DNA of 9,736 bases from an uncultured Campylobacterota bacterium (lineage in GTDB: Bacteria; Campylobacterota; Campylobacteria; Campylobacterales; Arcobacteraceae), in assembly GCA_903821805.1 (NCBI GenBank), contig CAIJNA010000216.1, positions 1 through 9,736 of the forward strand, read 5' to 3'. The notes below the pieces were generated by a model. The model had not been told where the DNA came from, did no database searches, and worked only from the letters and a program-made list of their open reading frames with translations. Below, piece after piece: positions 1 through 7,050 of the stretch. Every line of letters begins with the position of its first letter. Within the stretch, counting starts at the first letter, position 1. A program made the position numbers and the translations under genes.

Positions 1-2
1 AT

Positions 3-545
3 GAGTCTCTTGGTTTTTATAGTTGTCAAATTATTGTTCCAGGTTTTAGCGAAATTTATGAATTTGAAGATTTGATTTACAACAACAAAAATACTGCAAA
101 ACTCATAAGAAGAATGGTATTAAACTTCACAGACTACGAGCCAAATGAAATACTTGACATGATCTCTTCACTTGACAACTCAATAGATGTTGGAAAATAT
201 ATTGGGGTAATTTTTAAAAATCCATTTACTATGGCTGAATTTAAAGCTCAAATGCATATACTTTCTGATGAACTAAATGAAGCGAAAGAGATATTATTTT
301 TTAATGAAAACGCGAATAACAAAAGACTTTCTCAGGTAGTAAGCGAGCTAATCCTTTTAGATGATGAAAACTATAATTTTAGTGATTTTGAAAGTGGCCT
401 TTACAGTATTTTTGGAAAAGATTTAGTTTCAAAAGGTCTAAATATAATAGCTTCTAAAGAGTATCTTATTGATGTATCAGTTAGCGAAGAATATGAAAAT
501 ATTTTAAGCTTTTATGATAAATTTAAGGCTTTTGATACAAAATAA
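3..545 (+). CDS. ycaO: YcaO-family protein, C-terminal 180 residues (5' end outside window); S12 methylthiotransferase accessory factor
   Basis: This reading frame is open from the window edge to a TAA at 543-545, so the gene is truncated by the window and not broken. The segment IIVPGFSEIYEFEDL (visible residues 10-24) is the conserved end of the ATP-binding YcaO domain as found in E. coli-type YcaO. About 140 mostly helical residues follow, corresponding to the TPR-like C-terminal extension of that subgroup. The protein ends KFKAFDTK and lacks the PxPxP tail typical of YcaO cyclodehydratases of azoline peptide clusters, and no peptide-toxin cluster is visible, so a role in RiPP synthesis is unlikely here. 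In E. coli, YcaO assists RimO in beta-methylthiolation of an Asp of ribosomal protein S12, and that role is transferred here by family. A TTG at 72 could be mistaken for the start, but the homology clearly extends upstream of it. The gene converges on mltA with 8 bp between the stops. Confidence 0.83.
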   Translation, partial: ESLGFYSCQIIVPGFSEIYEFEDLIYNNKNTAKLIRRMVLNFTDYEPNEILDMISSLDNSIDVGKYIGVIFKNPFTMAEFKAQMHILSDELNEAKEILFFNENANNKRLSQVVSELILLDDENYNFSDFESGLYSIFGKDLVSKGLNIIASKEYLIDVSVSEEYENILSFYDKFKAFDTK

Positions 546-566
546 TTTATAAACTATTTTGTATCA
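533..566. terminator. Inverted repeat at ycaO/mltA convergent ends, probable bidirectional terminator
   Basis: Perfect 12-bp arms, TGATACAAAATA at 533-544 and TATTTTGTATCA at 555-566, are separated by a 10-nt AT-rich loop. The repeat covers the stop codons of both convergent genes. The stem is A/T-rich and no clean run of T follows on either strand, so this is a weak match to a classical intrinsic terminator. Its position between convergent stops is the main support. It may act as a 3'-end processing or stability hairpin instead. Confidence 0.6.
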
Positions 567-1666
567 TTTGGTACTAAAATATACATTTCACCCTGTTCTT
601 TCATATTTCCAGCTAGGTTTTTTGCATCATCACCAAATCCAAAAAAGAAATCAGCGCGAATCTTACCTTTTATTGCCCCACCAGTGTCAGCTGCGATCAT
701 AAGTTTTTCTATTTTCTCTTTTGTAAGTGGATTTCTCGTTTTTAAAAATACTGGATATCCAAGAGGTATGCTTTTTGTATCTACAGCTAAATTTCTTCCT
801 CCAACAAGCTCTACTCCAAGCGATCCAGTTGCACTTCTAGATGATTCGTTAAAAAAAATATAGCTCTCATTTAGATTTAAAATATCGTCTATTTTTTCAG
901 GATTTTCATTTAGCCATTTATGAATCGTTTTCATAGAAACATCACCTTTTTTAAGATATCCCTCTTTCAAGAGATGTCCTCCAATAGCTAGATATTTTCT
1001 TCCATTTTGTCCATCGTATCCAACATTTATAGTTTCGTTAGTGTCTAATTTGACTTTACCGCTTCCTTGAATATGTAACGAAAAAAGCTCTAATTTGTTA
1101 TCGACATAACAAATAGTATCAAAAGTATTATTGGTATCTATTTCTTTTCTAGTTGGATATGGGATAAGTTTACTGCCATCAATTTTACCTCTTAAAACCA
1201 TTCCTTTAAGACTTGGATATGCGGAAACCAAATCAACAACAACTAAATCTTTTGGTGTTTTGTAGATAGGATATTGATATTTATCTGATTTCGTTCGACT
1301 TCCATACAACAGTGGTTCATAATATCCAGTTATAAGACCAGTGTCTTTATTCTCTTGGTCAAAAAGCTTGTAAGGTGTAAAATTTAATTTAAAAAATTCT
1401 TTCGAATTGTTAGTATCATTTGAAAGTTTACAAGTGTTTTTCATCTTTGATTTTGGACTTTGACAAGCTTTTCTAAAAACATCCAATGCTTCATCAATAT
1501 TATCATCATCAAATGCTTCAAGCTCATTCCAGCCTACTTTTTTTAGATTTGATTCTGAAATATTTTCCATTTTGACGTATTCTGATTGACTAACACACCC
1601 ACCAACAAATAAAGAAACATAAACAATAGATATAGTGTATAAAAGAGAACGTGAGACTTTAATCAT
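554..1666 (-). CDS. mltA: Membrane-bound lytic murein transglycosylase A, lipoprotein
   Basis: This 370-residue protein should cleave the MurNAc-GlcNAc bond of peptidoglycan non-hydrolytically, giving 1,6-anhydro-MurNAc ends, while anchored to the outer membrane. The N-terminus has Lys3 and Arg6, a hydrophobic stretch and a lipobox VGGC with the lipidated Cys at 24. The MltA domain starts at GYYEPLLYGSR (114-124) and includes YPTRKEID (170-177) and SLHIQGSG (196-203). A 3D (double-psi barrel) domain follows near 280-367 with GSLGVELVGGRNLAVD and AADTGGAIKGKIRADFFFG. Asp327 and Asp339 correspond to the conserved aspartates of E. coli MltA; by my alignment Asp339 is the catalytic one. The length is close to the family norm. 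The ATG overlaps the mtaB stop by one base (TAATG) and no clear Shine-Dalgarno precedes it, so translation probably depends on re-initiation after mtaB. It is the last gene of the aroB operon. Confidence in the family is high. Confidence 0.93.
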   Translation of the reverse strand: MIKVSRSLLYTISIVYVSLFVGGCVSQSEYVKMENISESNLKKVGWNELEAFDDDNIDEALDVFRKACQSPKSKMKNTCKLSNDTNNSKEFFKLNFTPYKLFDQENKDTGLITGYYEPLLYGSRTKSDKYQYPIYKTPKDLVVVDLVSAYPSLKGMVLRGKIDGSKLIPYPTRKEIDTNNTFDTICYVDNKLELFSLHIQGSGKVKLDTNETINVGYDGQNGRKYLAIGGHLLKEGYLKKGDVSMKTIHKWLNENPEKIDDILNLNESYIFFNESSRSATGSLGVELVGGRNLAVDTKSIPLGYPVFLKTRNPLTKEKIEKLMIAADTGGAIKGKIRADFFFGFGDDAKNLAGNMKEQGEMYILVPNDTK

Positions 1667-2928
1667 TAAAAATTAGCTTTATTGTTTAGTTTTTCAATAG
1701 TGTATTCGGAAATATTTATCCAATCTCCTATTAAATCTGCCTTGCTCGTAACTTCTATACTATTAAAATATTGATCATATCCAAAATATTTTCCATCTTT
1801 TTCATTCTCTATCAGAATATCCAAACTACCCCTTGAAGCTCTAAACTTATAGTTCTTTTCATCAATAATTGCAGTTAGTTCTGCCAATCTTTTTTTCGCT
1901 ATATCACCATTGATTTGTCCTGGCATTGATGCACTAGGAGTTCCGTCTCGCTTACTATATGTAAAACCATGAAGATGAGTTAGTGGAAATCTATGAATAT
2001 TTTTCATTGCTTCTTGCCAAATAAAATCACTTTCACCGGGATGTCCAACAATAAAGTCAGTCCCAAGAGCATATCCTTTTTCAGATATAAATTCAAAAAG
2101 TTCCAAATCACTTTTAAGTTTATTTCTTCTATTCATAAGATTTAACATTTCTTTTGTAGTGTGTTGAAGTGCTATATGCAAATGTTTGGCCATCCAAGGT
2201 TCATCCAATATTTCTTTAAATTCATTAGTTATTTGTATTGGCTCAACACTTCCTAGTCTAATTCTTCTCACACCTTTGATATTTGAAATCTTTTTTAAAA
2301 GTAAAGCTAAGCCATCTTTTCCATCGATTCCTTTTCCGTATGACCCAAGGTTTGTGCCAGTTAAAATAAATTCTCCAAAACCATTTGATGCGAGAAGTGT
2401 TATTTGCTCTAAGATTTTTTCTTCACTATAACTTCTTGAATTTCCTCTAACATAAGGAATTATGCAGTAACTACAACGAAAATCGCAACCCTCTTGAATC
2501 TTAATAAAAGCCCTACTTTTACCAATCATATCCTCAATTATTGTATTGTCAATATGATTTAAATCACCCGCTTCAAAAAAACGATTATCATTTTTTAATA
2601 GTGTATTGATATTTTCTTTTTCGCTTGCTCCAAAAAGGGAATCAATTTTTGACTCATTAAAAAGTGTCTCCCCTTTTGTCCAAACTCCGCATCCAGTAAA
2701 AACAATGCGAGGATTCTTATGAAATTTTTTCAGCCCATTAATGTAACCCCTAGCCGTACTGTCAGCACTATTTGTAACGGTACAAGAATTAATTACCACT
2801 ATATCAGCTTCATGTTCGTCAAGAGTAACATCAAAATCTTCAAGTTTTGACATCATTATTTGACTATCAACGACATTTGTTCTGCATCCAAATGTTTTAA
2901 AAAATACTTTTTGCTTTGATTGATTCAT
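1666..2928 (-). CDS. mtaB: tRNA t6A37 methylthiotransferase MtaB (radical SAM)
   Basis: The 420-residue protein has the three-part layout of the methylthiotransferase family. The N-terminal UPF0004 domain carries the cysteines of the auxiliary 4Fe-4S cluster: Cys15 (FKTFGCRTN), Cys49 (INSCTVT) and Cys80 (FTGCG). The radical SAM domain carries CDFRCSYC, with Cys148, Cys152 and Cys155 binding the SAM-cleaving cluster. A TRAM-like C-terminus lies near 362-411. MtaB converts t6A to ms2t6A at position 37 of ANN-decoding tRNAs. It is called MtaB and not MiaB or RimO from features such as GSVEPIQIT (226-234) and from its neighbours; in Campylobacterota the MtaB-type gene follows aroB and an MscS channel. 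Its start overlaps the channel gene's stop as TAATG, with a modest GGAAA just upstream. All catalytic cysteines are present. RimO and MiaB are the alternative paralogues, less likely here. Confidence 0.9.
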   Translation of the reverse strand: MNQSKQKVFFKTFGCRTNVVDSQIMMSKLEDFDVTLDEHEADIVVINSCTVTNSADSTARGYINGLKKFHKNPRIVFTGCGVWTKGETLFNESKIDSLFGASEKENINTLLKNDNRFFEAGDLNHIDNTIIEDMIGKSRAFIKIQEGCDFRCSYCIIPYVRGNSRSYSEEKILEQITLLASNGFGEFILTGTNLGSYGKGIDGKDGLALLLKKISNIKGVRRIRLGSVEPIQITNEFKEILDEPWMAKHLHIALQHTTKEMLNLMNRRNKLKSDLELFEFISEKGYALGTDFIVGHPGESDFIWQEAMKNIHRFPLTHLHGFTYSKRDGTPSASMPGQINGDIAKKRLAELTAIIDEKNYKFRASRGSLDILIENEKDGKYFGYDQYFNSIEVTSKADLIGDWINISEYTIEKLNNKANF

Positions 2929-4604
2929 TAATTTCCACTCGGCCCATCAAAGAATCCATGAGCTGGCGTAGTGCCAGGTAGAAAGCTAAGTGCTGTATCT
3001 TGAGCATTTCCATCAGCTACTCTCAAAGTTTGTGTTGGGTAAGCTAGCGTTATGTCATCTTCTTTAATAAAAGCATCAAGTATTTCCATACTGATCTTAC
3101 TTCTGAGGCCAAGTGTAGCATATGAATTTGTATAATACCAAGATGATATTGAGATTCCATAAGGTTCTATAAAAGAAAAAATTCTAGGCTCAGGGTTTGT
3201 ATTTCTAAGTACATATCTTGATTTCAGCTTACTCATTCTTTTTTTTGTCAAATCTGTAAATCCTCTTGAATTATGAGTGACAATTTGAGTTGCTATCTCA
3301 ATAGCTTTTTTATGATTCGAATCAAAAGTAATATGAAAATCTATTCCATCCCAAACGGTTCTAAGACCATCATAAGTGTAGTTTGAGAGAAGATCTGTAA
3401 AAATATAATTATTTGGCACAAAAAATACTCTTCCTGAGCGTCTACTTTTTGTATAAGTTGTAAGTGTCACATCTTCTCTCACTGTCATTTTAAAAAGCGA
3501 TATGTCCAATACATCGCCAACCATTTCTGTACCATCTTTTCCACTAACTCTGATTCTATCTCCAACCCTTACAGCTCCACTTGTCATGATTACAAACCAT
3601 CCAAAGATTGACATAAACCAATCTTTTAAGGCGATTGCGATACCAGCAGAGGCAAACCCAAGTACTGTAACAAGATATGATGCATTTTCAATATAAGAGA
3701 AAAGCAATATGAAAATAATCAAAAATATAAGTAAAAAATTGATCAATTTATTTGATGTATATAATGAATCGTCATTCGTAACATATTTACGTAAAGTATA
3801 TTTGATACCAAAAGCAATAGTAGATAAAATCAAAAGAACTAACGATAATTTAACTGTTCTAGTAATTTCATCGGAGATCTTCTCCTCAGCTTCTTGCTTT
3901 AACTGATCGACTTTTCTACTATAAACTTCACTTGTAGTTGCAACAATTTCTGCAACCATTGTAAAATCATTTAGTCTTTTTTGGGCTATTTGCATTTGTC
4001 CTACAACCGGGCTTGTCGTACTATTATTATCAAGCTCCAAAATCTGTTTATAAAGACCCATTTCTTCAAGTAAAACTTTTACTAAAACATTTACTTCTGC
4101 GCTTGTATCCTTGTATATTTTTACATTTTGATCAAGTTTTTTTATGAATGAATAAGCTTCAATAATACTAAATGGATTTGATACTTTTGGCATTGATTCA
4201 ACTTCATTTGGCTTTATCATTTTACCTATTGGTGAATCTTTGTACTCGTCTATTAAAGCTAGCTCATTTTCTTTAATTTTTATTTTATTTGTCAACTGAT
4301 ATGACAATTCTTTGTATTTGACACCTTCCCAAGCACTATATTTTTTAGCATCAAATCTTACCTGTTCCAACTCTTTTTCAATATTTCTATATGCTAAATA
4401 ATTATTATATCTTTCAATCAAAATGTTTGCTTTTAAATTGTGATTCAGGTTTACAATATTGTTTTGAAGCTCTGTTTTATCCTTGGCAACAACTTCTACT
4501 TGATTCTGAACGCCTGTATTCTCATCTACATTGACAATATTAGCGCCAAAAGCAAATTGTATTAAAAACAGAGAAACAGCAAATAACTTAGGTAAAAAAT
4601 TCAT
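2928..4604 (-). CDS. MscS-family mechanosensitive ion channel with long periplasmic N-terminal region
   Basis: The protein is 558 residues, about twice the length of E. coli MscS (286). A signal peptide (residues 1-20, ending FAFG before ANIV) suggests export of the N-terminus. Residues about 40-245 are charged and helical with likely coiled coil, and probably form a periplasmic domain. Three hydrophobic segments follow: about 252-270, 287-305 and 310-342. The last, GFASAGIAIALKDWFMSIFG, resembles the pore-lining TM3 of MscS with its Gly/Ala pattern. The cytosolic beta domain follows (VRVGDRIRVSGKDG, then VFFVPNNYIFTDLLSNYT near 393-410). The C-terminal alpha/beta domain ends with the family signature AYPTQTLR (521-528), then a Gly/Pro-rich tail of about 30 residues. 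It probably opens under membrane tension during hypo-osmotic shock; ion selectivity cannot be read from sequence. It overlaps aroB by ATGA and mtaB by TAATG. Confidence 0.88.
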   Translation of the reverse strand: MNFLPKLFAVSLFLIQFAFGANIVNVDENTGVQNQVEVVAKDKTELQNNIVNLNHNLKANILIERYNNYLAYRNIEKELEQVRFDAKKYSAWEGVKYKELSYQLTNKIKIKENELALIDEYKDSPIGKMIKPNEVESMPKVSNPFSIIEAYSFIKKLDQNVKIYKDTSAEVNVLVKVLLEEMGLYKQILELDNNSTTSPVVGQMQIAQKRLNDFTMVAEIVATTSEVYSRKVDQLKQEAEEKISDEITRTVKLSLVLLILSTIAFGIKYTLRKYVTNDDSLYTSNKLINFLLIFLIIFILLFSYIENASYLVTVLGFASAGIAIALKDWFMSIFGWFVIMTSGAVRVGDRIRVSGKDGTEMVGDVLDISLFKMTVREDVTLTTYTKSRRSGRVFFVPNNYIFTDLLSNYTYDGLRTVWDGIDFHITFDSNHKKAIEIATQIVTHNSRGFTDLTKKRMSKLKSRYVLRNTNPEPRIFSFIEPYGISISSWYYTNSYATLGLRSKISMEILDAFIKEDDITLAYPTQTLRVADGNAQDTALSFLPGTTPAHGFFDGPSGN

Positions 4605-5638
4605 TTTGAAAATCCTTGAAGTACTGAAATTACTGTATCTTTATTGATTTCATCAGTAATTTTTACATCACCTATTCCAACTGGAAGGATAAATTTTATT
4701 TTATCATCTAATGATTTTTTATCCAAGAAGAAGTGATTATAAAAATCTTCAACATCTTTGATGTAATAAGTAGTTGGTATATCATAACTATTAAGTAAAT
4801 CTTTTATTTTCTGAGCATCTTCTTTTGTCATGAGTCCAATTCTTACAGCTAATTCATTTGCCATAACCATACCTATTCCAACCGCTTCCCCATGTAAATA
4901 TTGACTATATTTTGTTTCATTTTCTATAACATGTCCAAAAGTATGTCCATAATTTAAAGCAGCTCTAACACCCTGCTCTTTTTCGTCAATACTCACTACA
5001 TATGCTTTAGTTTCAACGGATTTTTGGATAGCAATAGCAATATTTTCTTTTCCATCCAAACGATTAGCAGAAAGCCAAAGAAAGAAATCTCTACTGAAAC
5101 AAACTGCCATCTTTATAATTTCCGCAACACCTGCTCCAAATTCTCTTTTTGGTAATGTTGAAAGAAAATACGGATCTATATTTACCTCAATTGGCTGATG
5201 AAAAGCTCCAATTAAATTCTTACCAAATTTATTATTTATTCCAGTTTTTCCGCCAACACTTGCATCAACTTGACTCAACAGTGTTGTTGGAATTTGAATA
5301 AAGTCAATTCCTCTTTGATAAATACTTGCAGCAAAACCTGTCATGTCACCTATAACTCCGCCACCGAAGGCTATTAAAACTGAACTACGGTTTAATTTTT
5401 GCATAAAACAATGTTCAAGAATCATCTCGATAGTTGCCATGGTTTTATATTCTTCTCCATCAGGGATCGTAACAACAGATATCTCTTTTGCTTCAATATG
5501 TGAGAGTAAATAATCCAGATGAAAACCACTAACTGTAGGGTTTGTAACCACAACAGCTTTGCTATTTAATTTAATATTTTTTAATTTATCTATATTAACA
5601 TCATACGAACTATTTGGTAAAGTTATATTAACAATCAT
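4601..5638 (-). CDS. aroB: 3-dehydroquinate synthase
   Basis: AroB makes 3-dehydroquinate from DAHP, the second step of the shikimate pathway to aromatic amino acids, using NAD+ and a divalent metal (Zn or Co) in the cytoplasm. The 345-residue sequence shows the NAD-binding region (PDGEEYKTM at 59-67; IAFGGGVIGDMTGFAAS at 89-105), the phosphate and substrate loop (IPTTLLSQVDASVGGKTGIN at 116-135) and the metal ligands Glu173 (GAGVAEIIK), His232 (NYGHTFGH) and His249 (LHGEAVG). Length and motifs are complete. The ATG at 5638 is supported by a TTGGAT-type Shine-Dalgarno about 5 nt upstream (5649-5644) and by a plausible promoter in the 73-bp gap shared with pepD. aroB is the first gene of the operon with the MscS channel, mtaB and mltA. 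Confidence 0.97.
   Translation of the reverse strand: MIVNITLPNSSYDVNIDKLKNIKLNSKAVVVTNPTVSGFHLDYLLSHIEAKEISVVTIPDGEEYKTMATIEMILEHCFMQKLNRSSVLIAFGGGVIGDMTGFAASIYQRGIDFIQIPTTLLSQVDASVGGKTGINNKFGKNLIGAFHQPIEVNIDPYFLSTLPKREFGAGVAEIIKMAVCFSRDFFLWLSANRLDGKENIAIAIQKSVETKAYVVSIDEKEQGVRAALNYGHTFGHVIENETKYSQYLHGEAVGIGMVMANELAVRIGLMTKEDAQKIKDLLNSYDIPTTYYIKDVEDFYNHFFLDKKSLDDKIKFILPVGIGDVKITDEINKDTVISVLQGFSK
4613..4617 (-). promoter_or_regulatory. Ribosome binding site of the MscS-type channel gene, inside aroB
   Basis: The minus strand reads AAGGA, 8 nt before the ATG at 4604, within the last codons of aroB. It supports the 4604 start and independent ribosome loading in addition to ATGA coupling. Confidence 0.6.
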
Positions 5639-5670
5639 TTTATATCCAAAATTTATTTTAAAAGATCCTG

Positions 5671-5676
5671 ATTTTA
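5671..5676 (-). promoter_or_regulatory. Candidate -10 element for the aroB operon
   Basis: The minus strand reads TAAAAT here, 32 bp before the aroB ATG. Transcription would start near 5664 and leave a leader of about 26 nt that contains the TTGGAT ribosome binding site. No TTGACA-like -35 is seen, as is usual for sigma-70 promoters of Campylobacterota. A second TAAAAT at 5655-5660 is possible but would leave a very short leader. Confidence 0.35.
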
Positions 5677-5698
5677 ACGAAAACTTACTAAAAATAGA

Positions 5699-5704
5699 TA
5701 TAAT
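5699..5704 (+). promoter_or_regulatory. TATAAT -10 element for pepD, probably giving a leaderless mRNA
   Basis: This is a perfect TATAAT, preceded by T/A-rich sequence and lacking a -35 match. The usual 6-8 nt spacing from the -10 puts the transcription start at 5711-5712, on or next to the A of the pepD ATG. No Shine-Dalgarno lies between this box and the ATG, which is consistent with a leaderless transcript. Confidence 0.5.
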
Positions 5705-5711
5705 CCCGCCA

Positions 5712-7013
5712 ATGATTTTAGAACTATTTAAAGATATTACAAAAGTACCAAGATGTAGCGGAACACATCAACCATTTATAGATTTCATAATTGCTTTTGC
5801 AAAGCAATTTGACTATACTTGTCAAGTAGATGAAGCAAAAAATATTCTGTGCTACAAAAAAAATCAACAATCAATTATTTGTCTCCAATCACACTATGAT
5901 ATGGTTTGCCTAGAAGATGGCAAAATTCCAGAAATAGTAGAAATTGATGGATTTTTAACAGCAAAAAACTCGACTCTCGGCAGTGACAATGGGATTGGAT
6001 GCGCATATATGCTACAGCTTATGAAAGAGCATAAAATTGCAGAATTTTTATTCACAAGTGATGAAGAGATTGGATTGATTGGGGCAAATAATTTAACACT
6101 CCCATTAGTATCGAAATACATGCTAAATCTAGATAGCGAAGAAGAAGCTAGAATATGTATCGGTTGTGCCGGTGGAATTGATATTTTTTGCAATTCAAAC
6201 AAGTCTAAACCAATTAAAGATAAAAACTATAAATCTTTCTATGAGATTTCAATAACTGGGCTAGATGGTGGGCATAGTGGTGTAGATATCGATAAAAACA
6301 TTCCAAATGCAATAAAATTAGTTGCCCAAACTATAAAAGATTGTGATGGGGATCTTATTAAAATAGATGGTGGAGAAAGAATAAATTCTATACCAAAAAA
6401 ATGTAGTGCAATTATTTTATCAAGCATAGTGCCGAAAATTTCGCATGAAAAAATGTCTGTCAAAAAAGTCGATATAGAAAATGAAAACTATCAAATTTTT
6501 GACGACAAGATTGTTGATTTTTTATGTGAATTTAAAAATGGTGTTCTAGACCTAAATAGTGAGCTTAATCTTCCTCAAACATCAATCAATTTATCAATTA
6601 TCAAAACAGAAAATGCTAATATTGAAATATCTTTGAGCGCTAGAAGCATGGATAATGAAGATTTGGCAAATATCAAAGAAACCACAATTAATGAAGCTAA
6701 GGATTTTGGATTTAGTGTACGCACAAATGGCAAATATCCAGCTTGGAGTCCAACGAAGAATATTTTTTCTGAAATAGTTTTTGAAATCTACAAAAAATAT
6801 GATGAAAATGTATCATTTGAGGCTGTTCATGCTGGTCTTGAATGTGCTATTTTTAAAGAAAAGTATCCGCAAATGTTCATAACATCAATAGGTCCGAATA
6901 TCTATTTTCCACATGGGAATCGTGAAAAGTGTGAAATCAAATCTATTCATAGAGTATATGAAGTATTAAAAGAAATTGTAGATATAATTAATATTAATGA
7001 TACAAATTCTTAA
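5712..7013 (+). CDS. pepD: Aminoacyl-histidine dipeptidase (PepD, M20 family metallopeptidase)
   Basis: This is a cytosolic di-zinc peptidase expected to cleave Xaa-His and other dipeptides. The 433-residue product shows M20 metal ligands: His61 (QSHYDMV, with Asp63), Asp92 (TLGSDNGIG), catalytic Glu118 and ligand Glu119 (TSDEEIG), Asp141 (NLDSEEE) and His401 (FPHGNREKCEI). Other PepD signatures are GCAGGIDI (151-158), GLDGGHSG (183-190) and VHAGLEC (372-378). It is about 50 residues shorter than E. coli PepD (485), with no motif lost. The frame stays open upstream to an ATG at 5559, but that start lies inside aroB on the opposite strand. The family alignment begins at LFKDITKVPRCSGTH, and no ATG, GTG or TTG occurs in frame between, so 5712 is chosen. 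No ribosome binding site is visible. murA follows 37 bp downstream. The assignment is sure at family level; substrate range is inferred. Confidence 0.92.
   Translation: MILELFKDITKVPRCSGTHQPFIDFIIAFAKQFDYTCQVDEAKNILCYKKNQQSIICLQSHYDMVCLEDGKIPEIVEIDGFLTAKNSTLGSDNGIGCAYMLQLMKEHKIAEFLFTSDEEIGLIGANNLTLPLVSKYMLNLDSEEEARICIGCAGGIDIFCNSNKSKPIKDKNYKSFYEISITGLDGGHSGVDIDKNIPNAIKLVAQTIKDCDGDLIKIDGGERINSIPKKCSAIILSSIVPKISHEKMSVKKVDIENENYQIFDDKIVDFLCEFKNGVLDLNSELNLPQTSINLSIIKTENANIEISLSARSMDNEDLANIKETTINEAKDFGFSVRTNGKYPAWSPTKNIFSEIVFEIYKKYDENVSFEAVHAGLECAIFKEKYPQMFITSIGPNIYFPHGNREKCEIKSIHRVYEVLKEIVDIININDTNS
6983..6988 (+). promoter_or_regulatory. Candidate internal -10 element for murA within the pepD 3' end
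   Basis: A TATAAT lies inside the last codons of pepD, in the same ten-base context TAGATATAAT as the pepD box at 5699. It would start RNA near 6995 and leave a leader of about 56 nt before the murA ATG. AT-rich sequence makes chance matches common, so support is limited. Confidence 0.3.
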
Positions 7014-7036
7014 CATGAAAAAAATTAATAAAAACT

Positions 7037-7043
7037 AAGGGGA
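7037..7043 (+). promoter_or_regulatory. Strong ribosome binding site of murA
   Basis: AAGGGGA lies 7 nt upstream of the ATG at 7051, at good spacing. It is the strongest Shine-Dalgarno in the window and fixes the murA start. Confidence 0.8.
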
Positions 7044-7050
7044 ACAATAA

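Noticed and set aside
1..75. ATG at position 1 opening a short frame ending at 75
   Set aside because: It has only 24 codons, lies out of frame with the YcaO coding sequence, and shows no recognisable product.
72..545. TTG at 72 as start of a separate 157-residue gene
   Set aside because: The same frame is open to the window edge and the upstream residues carry the conserved YcaO segment, so this is an internal codon.
3..545. YcaO as a sign of a RiPP (thiazole/oxazole peptide) cluster
   Set aside because: No precursor peptide, dehydrogenase, protease or transporter lies nearby, the PxPxP tail is absent, and the sequence is of the E. coli housekeeping type.
2186..2431. Open frame on the plus strand inside mtaB
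   Set aside because: It is antisense to well-conserved mtaB sequence, with no ribosome binding site or recognisable product; it is a shadow of the real gene.
3502..3906. Two plus-strand open frames inside the MscS-type channel gene
   Set aside because: They are antisense to the pore-domain and linker coding region, with low-complexity translations and no start signals.
5559..5711. Longer pepD reading frame starting at an ATG at 5559, adding 51 hydrophobic residues
   Set aside because: It runs antisense through the aroB 5' end, the extra residues do not belong to the PepD family, and the family alignment begins at the ATG at 5712.
5894..6463. Minus-strand open frames inside pepD
   Set aside because: They are antisense to conserved metal-ligand motifs, and their translations resemble no protein family.
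7015..7038. Seven-codon ATG frame (MKKINKN) between pepD and murA, a possible leader peptide
   Set aside because: It has no ribosome binding site, no regulatory codon run and no attenuator-like hairpin; it is expected by chance in AT-rich sequence.
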